A DNA stretch of 9,837 nucleotides from Burkholderiales bacterium (lineage in GTDB: Bacteria; Pseudomonadota; Gammaproteobacteria; Burkholderiales; Burkholderiaceae): positions 1-9,837 of the forward strand of contig CANFNO010000060.1 in assembly GCA_947447845.1 (NCBI GenBank), read 5' to 3'. The notes beneath the pieces are model-generated. The model had not been told where the DNA came from. It was given only the letters and a program-made list of their open reading frames with translations, and made no database searches. Of this stretch, positions 7,665 through 9,837 are shown one piece after another. Within the stretch, counting starts at the first letter, position 1; each line of letters opens with the position of its first letter. Made by a program: the position numbers and the translations under genes.

Positions 7665-8798
7665 TTAACGATCAGCAAATTCAATTGCAATTCTTTTGCG
7701 TTGTGCGTTACATCGCAGCAAGGCGTCGACACACAGCGGGTCCAACCGCTTTTGTGCCACCTCTTTGGCCAATTCCACAGTTAGACGCTCTTCGTCCCAT
7801 GGCTCTTTGTAGGGGCGACGGCTGCTAAGCGCATCAAAGACGTCCGCTACAGCCACGATGCGGGCTTCAATGGCGATCTCATTGAGCGTCAGGCCTTTCG
7901 GGTACCCGGAGCCGTCGCCACGCTCATGATGCTGACCCACAATATTTCGCATCACACTGAATGCCTGTTCATTTCCAAACCTGATTTCGTTTGCCATTTG
8001 ATCAACGATGGAAATGCCGATTTCCACGTGCTGACGCATGACATTCCACTCTTGTGCATCCAGCTTGCCGGGCTTGAGTAGAACGTTGTCGGGAATGCCA
8101 ACCTTTCCTACGTCGTGCAGTGGCGCAAACAGATAGACATACTCGATGAACTCGTCGGTCAGTCCGTGGGAGGCTGCTAACTCCTGCGCCATAAGGCGGC
8201 TATATGCGGCCATTCTTTCCAGATGCTGTCCGGTTTCAAGGTCCCGGATTTTCGCGAGTCCACTCGCCAAGTGGACAGTCCCCACCATACTTCTAACGAC
8301 TTGAAGTTGCAGAAGATAAAGTTGAGAGATCAGGTTGGAAAAGACTTCCAGAAAATTGGCAGTCTCCTTGTCAAAAGCATTTGGTAGCTTTGAGTCAAAG
8401 AACAAAAAGCCGGCAAACTGATCTCCATTGAATATCGGAACCGTGAAGCTAGAGCGGTACTCACGTGACTTCAGCCAACTCGTGTGAACAGAGTTACTCA
8501 GAAAGGTGGAGTCAATGTTTTCGATCACCCGCGTTTGCCGCGTTCGAGCCAAGTGTTCAAGCGTCGGCACCTCGCTAAGCTTGGCTGCGTAGTGTTCCAG
8601 CAAAACGCCATCGCTATTGCTGCTGACAAAGGTTTTCAAAGTGTCGAAGGCAACGTCATAGGTGGCGAGCGCTACACGATCGATATAAGGGTATCTGGAG
8701 GTGATTGCGCCATGAACAACCCGTAAATGCTCGGTTAAATTGCTCGATCCGCTACCGATAGATGCTCCCAGTGGATAGCAATGTGCTACTGTTTCCAT
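7665..8798 (-). CDS. GAF-HD-GYP cyclic-di-GMP phosphodiesterase
   Basis: A 377-residue soluble protein. Residues about 20-165 look like a GAF sensor domain (the segment RSSFTVPIFNGDQFAGFLFF is typical). Residues about 172-370 are an HD-GYP domain, which hydrolyses c-di-GMP. The signature is complete: ETGQH with Glu188 and His192, HDVGK with His228, Asp229 and Lys232, His257, the pair His290-His291, GDGSGYP with Gly298-Tyr299-Pro300, and Asp319 in VAVADVFDAL. This set, with ETGxH at its normal spacing, corresponds to the ligands of the trinuclear-iron type of HD-GYP enzyme as I remember it (PmGH), so an active enzyme with three metals is likely. The start is well fixed: a perfect AGGAGG (8804-8809) lies 5 nt upstream of the ATG. 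It follows the HTH-receiver gene by 35 nt and opposes the GGDEF-hemerythrin enzyme encoded two genes downstream. What the GAF domain binds is not visible. Confidence 0.92.
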   Translation of the reverse strand: METVAHCYPLGASIGSGSSNLTEHLRVVHGAITSRYPYIDRVALATYDVAFDTLKTFVSSNSDGVLLEHYAAKLSEVPTLEHLARTRQTRVIENIDSTFLSNSVHTSWLKSREYRSSFTVPIFNGDQFAGFLFFDSKLPNAFDKETANFLEVFSNLISQLYLLQLQVVRSMVGTVHLASGLAKIRDLETGQHLERMAAYSRLMAQELAASHGLTDEFIEYVYLFAPLHDVGKVGIPDNVLLKPGKLDAQEWNVMRQHVEIGISIVDQMANEIRFGNEQAFSVMRNIVGQHHERGDGSGYPKGLTLNEIAIEARIVAVADVFDALSSRRPYKEPWDEERLTVELAKEVAQKRLDPLCVDALLRCNAQRKRIAIEFADR

Positions 8799-8803
8799 CT
8801 CTG

Positions 8804-8809
8804 CCTCCT
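8804..8809 (-). promoter_or_regulatory. Consensus Shine-Dalgarno of the HD-GYP gene
   Basis: The minus strand reads AGGAGG 5 nt before the ATG at 8796-8798. It is the strongest ribosome binding site in the window, stronger than those of the first and third genes, suggesting the phosphodiesterase is made in relatively high amount from the shared transcript. Confidence 0.8.
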
Positions 8810-8811
8810 AT

Positions 8812-8826
8812 CAACTCTTAGAGTTG
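8812..8826 (-). repeat. Perfect palindrome between the response regulator and HD-GYP genes
   Basis: CAACTC at 8812-8817 and GAGTTG at 8821-8826 are exact complements around TTA; counting the inner T-A pair it is a 15-nt palindrome. In the mRNA it would form a small stem just upstream of the AGGAGG of the HD-GYP gene. It has no U-tract, so it is not a standard terminator. It could tune translation, be a processing site, or bind protein as DNA. Confidence 0.55.
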
Positions 8827-8833
8827 TATTGCG

Positions 8834-9412
8834 CTAAAACTTGCTTGCCGCCAACGTCATTGCGATTGCTTCTAACTTTTCAAAAGCCACAGGCTTTTGC
8901 AAGAATTCGATGCCGTTAGGCAATCCACCCCGGCCATGGATGGCTTGCTGGGTTAGACCACTCACCACGACGATCTTTGTCTGCCTGATTTGGCCTGACT
9001 CGCTCAACACGCCAAGCATTGCGAAGCCATCCATTTCCGGCATTTGAAGGTCAAGGACAACCAGATCGGGCTTCCAACTGCCGAGAAGAAACAAACCCAT
9101 GTAACCATTGGTTGCGGTGGTTACGACGGGCGCGGAATTCCATTGCGAAAGTTTGGTCTTATAGAGATCCAACAGGAAAGGATCGTCGTCAATCACCAGG
9201 ACACGCAAGGCAGGCGCATGTGCGTCGATGGGTTTGCGACGCATGATCTTGTCGATGGAGTCCTTTGAGACACGCCGGTGACCGCCCTCCGTCTTCCAAG
9301 CCTTTAGGAGCCCAGAATCTACCCATTGAATGACGGTGCTAACCGACACACCCAATATGTGAGCCGCTTCGCGGGTTGAGCAAAAAGCCAATTCCGACAC
9401 ATTGCTAGTCAT
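8834..9412 (-). CDS. Response regulator with N-terminal excisionase/MerR-type HTH and C-terminal receiver
   Basis: A 192-residue protein and the first gene of the cluster. Residues about 9-58 form an excisionase-type winged helix (HTH_17): CSTREAAHILGVSVSTVIQW, then the wing with GLLKAWKTEGGHRR. Residues about 69-190 are a receiver domain with Asp75-Asp76-Asp77, the phospho-acceptor Asp121 (VLDLQMPEMDG), Ser151 as switch residue and Lys173 (QKP). All phosphorylation residues are intact. The domain order is the reverse of ordinary response regulators (receiver first), which is unusual though shared, as far as I recall, with a set of betaproteobacterial proteins. It is the only DNA-binding protein in the cluster and so the best candidate for output of the two hybrid kinases and for autoregulation through the AT-rich repeats just upstream. 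The ATG at 9410-9412 has only a weak SD (AGAG about 9 nt before it). The next gene begins 35 nt after its TAG. Confidence 0.9.
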   Translation of the reverse strand: MTSNVSELAFCSTREAAHILGVSVSTVIQWVDSGLLKAWKTEGGHRRVSKDSIDKIMRRKPIDAHAPALRVLVIDDDPFLLDLYKTKLSQWNSAPVVTTATNGYMGLFLLGSWKPDLVVLDLQMPEMDGFAMLGVLSESGQIRQTKIVVVSGLTQQAIHGRGGLPNGIEFLQKPVAFEKLEAIAMTLAASKF

Positions 9413-9450
9413 GATTAAACTCTAGTCTGTTTTACAAAGAATACAAGAGA

Positions 9451-9474
9451 TAAAAATAGTTTTTACAGTTTTTA
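9451..9474. repeat. AT-rich operator-like repeats overlapping the -10 region
   Basis: AGTTTTTA occurs twice as a direct repeat with 9-bp period (9458-9465 and 9467-9474), and TAAAAA at 9451-9456 is an exact inverted copy of TTTTTA at 9460-9465. Three similar half-sites thus sit on and just downstream of the candidate -10. The spacing fits a small HTH protein such as the excisionase-type regulator encoded immediately downstream, but in such AT-rich DNA chance repeats are possible. Confidence 0.4.
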
Positions 9475-9491
9475 TTAGATTTTTTTGTCAA
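9462..9491 (-). promoter_or_regulatory. Candidate sigma70 promoter of the signalling operon
   Basis: On the minus strand a perfect -35 box TTGACA (9486-9491) is followed after 18 nt by TGTAAA (9462-9467), four of six matches to the -10 consensus. The spacer is an A/T-rich tract. Transcription would start about 40 nt before the ATG at 9412. An 8-bp palindrome TCAATTGA (9488-9495) overlaps the -35. The weak -10 suggests a need for an activator. No other promoter of similar quality was seen within the cluster. Confidence 0.4.
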
Positions 9492-9659
9492 TTGATTGGA
9501 AAAGACGTCTATTTCGAGAGCTACGGTAGGTCCAGCACTCACGGCGGGCCTATTACCGGCATGGAATTGGGCGACGCGAAGGTTGCAAGATGTGTATAGC
9601 TGGAATCAGCTTACTCACGCACTTTTCAACGCAACAAGATGGTGGGAGGGGCGAATTTC

Positions 9660-9682
9660 AGTTCCAGACTCAAATCGGAACT
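9660..9682. repeat. Imperfect hairpin, AGTTCC/GGAACT
   Basis: AGTTCC (9660-9665) and GGAACT (9677-9682) are exact complements around an 11-nt loop, with weaker outer pairing CGAA/TTCG (9652-9655 / 9684-9687). A short T run (9682-9685) follows on the plus strand only. On the minus strand, where the upstream gene ends at 9755, no U-tract follows, so a terminator role is doubtful. Confidence 0.3.
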
Positions 9683-9754
9683 TTTCGCACGCCAAAGCAG
9701 GCTTCAATTATTGCGATTTGTTAATTCGGAGCCCTGCGGAGCCCGGTGCAGCGG

Positions 9755-9837
9755 CTATCGTTCAACGACAACAATATGGGCTTGAATCTTGCCCTCGACG
9801 GCGCCTTCACCGAATCTCTTGCGGATTTCCGCAACCG
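9755..9837 (-). CDS. C-terminal end of an unidentified protein (partial)
   Basis: The minus strand frame entering from the right edge is open for 26 codons and stops with TAG at 9755-9757. It begins VAEIRKRFGEGAVEGKIQAH and ends IVVVER. The charged helix followed by a hydrophobic strand looks like real protein, while the other two minus frames either stop early or are arginine/serine-rich in the way of shadow frames. I do not recognise the family. It runs in the same direction as the signalling genes but is separated by about 340 nt, so it is probably a different transcription unit. Confidence 0.5.
   Translation of the reverse strand, partial: VAEIRKRFGEGAVEGKIQAHIVVVER

Larger units (their letters stand above)
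9413..9754. other. Leader/intergenic region upstream of the operon
   Basis: There is no convincing gene here. The half nearest the operon (to about 9500) is strongly AT-rich and holds the candidate promoter and repeats. An 8-bp palindrome AGACGTCT lies at 9503-9510. Further out are a dyad at 9660-9682 and a 10-bp-period direct repeat CGGAGCCC (9727-9734, 9737-9744) just downstream of the partial gene at the window edge. Gene 1 of the cluster therefore has its own upstream region and is not tightly joined to the preceding gene. Confidence 0.6.

Noticed and set aside
9503..9510. Palindrome AGACGTCT upstream of the promoter
   Set aside because: A lone 8-bp palindrome with no second copy; kept only as a remark in the leader description.
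1..9837. Search for CRISPR arrays, tRNA or rRNA genes, toxin-antitoxin pairs and defence genes
   Set aside because: No regularly spaced repeats, no cloverleaf or rRNA motifs and no recognisable toxin or defence domains were seen on either strand.

Overview
The window looks like a chromosomal stretch from a betaproteobacterium, probably near the Comamonadaceae (Rhodoferax/Polaromonas-like). This is inferred from moderate-to-high GC, protein style and the excisionase-type DNA-binding response regulator; it was not tested by a search. All confident genes lie on the minus strand, so they are transcribed from right to left.

Layout from the right (5' end of transcription). The right edge holds the last 26 codons of an unidentified gene (9755-9837, minus). 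A gene-free leader of about 340 nt follows. Near the first operon gene it becomes very AT-rich and carries a candidate promoter and short TAAAAA-type repeats. Then come five signalling genes: (1) an excisionase-type HTH plus receiver protein (8834-9412); (2) a GAF plus HD-GYP cyclic-di-GMP phosphodiesterase (7665-8798); (3) a membrane BvgS-like hybrid histidine kinase with a periplasmic solute-binding sensor, PAS, HisKA, HATPase and receiver (5040-7655); (4) a PAS-PAS-GGDEF diguanylate cyclase fused to a C-terminal bacteriohemerythrin (3325-5043); (5) a soluble PAS-PAS-PAS hybrid histidine kinase with receiver (887-3235). Gaps are 35, 9, -4 and 81-89 nt, so genes 1-4 very likely form one operon, and gene 5 is a probable fifth member with its own strong ribosome binding site.

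The left end (1-886) is a degenerate, mobile-element-scarred region. It holds a truncated IS66-type TnpA with a recognisable outer end at about position 494, followed by roughly 390 nt without a convincing gene.

How the genes may work together (inference). Two hybrid kinases with closely related cores, one watching a periplasmic ligand and one watching cytoplasmic PAS signals, could feed a phosphorelay that ends at the HTH-receiver protein. The hemerythrin-cyclase (oxygen/redox input) and the HD-GYP enzyme would set cyclic-di-GMP in opposite directions. No HPt phosphotransfer protein is present in the window, so a piece of the relay must lie elsewhere if the receivers are to exchange phosphate.
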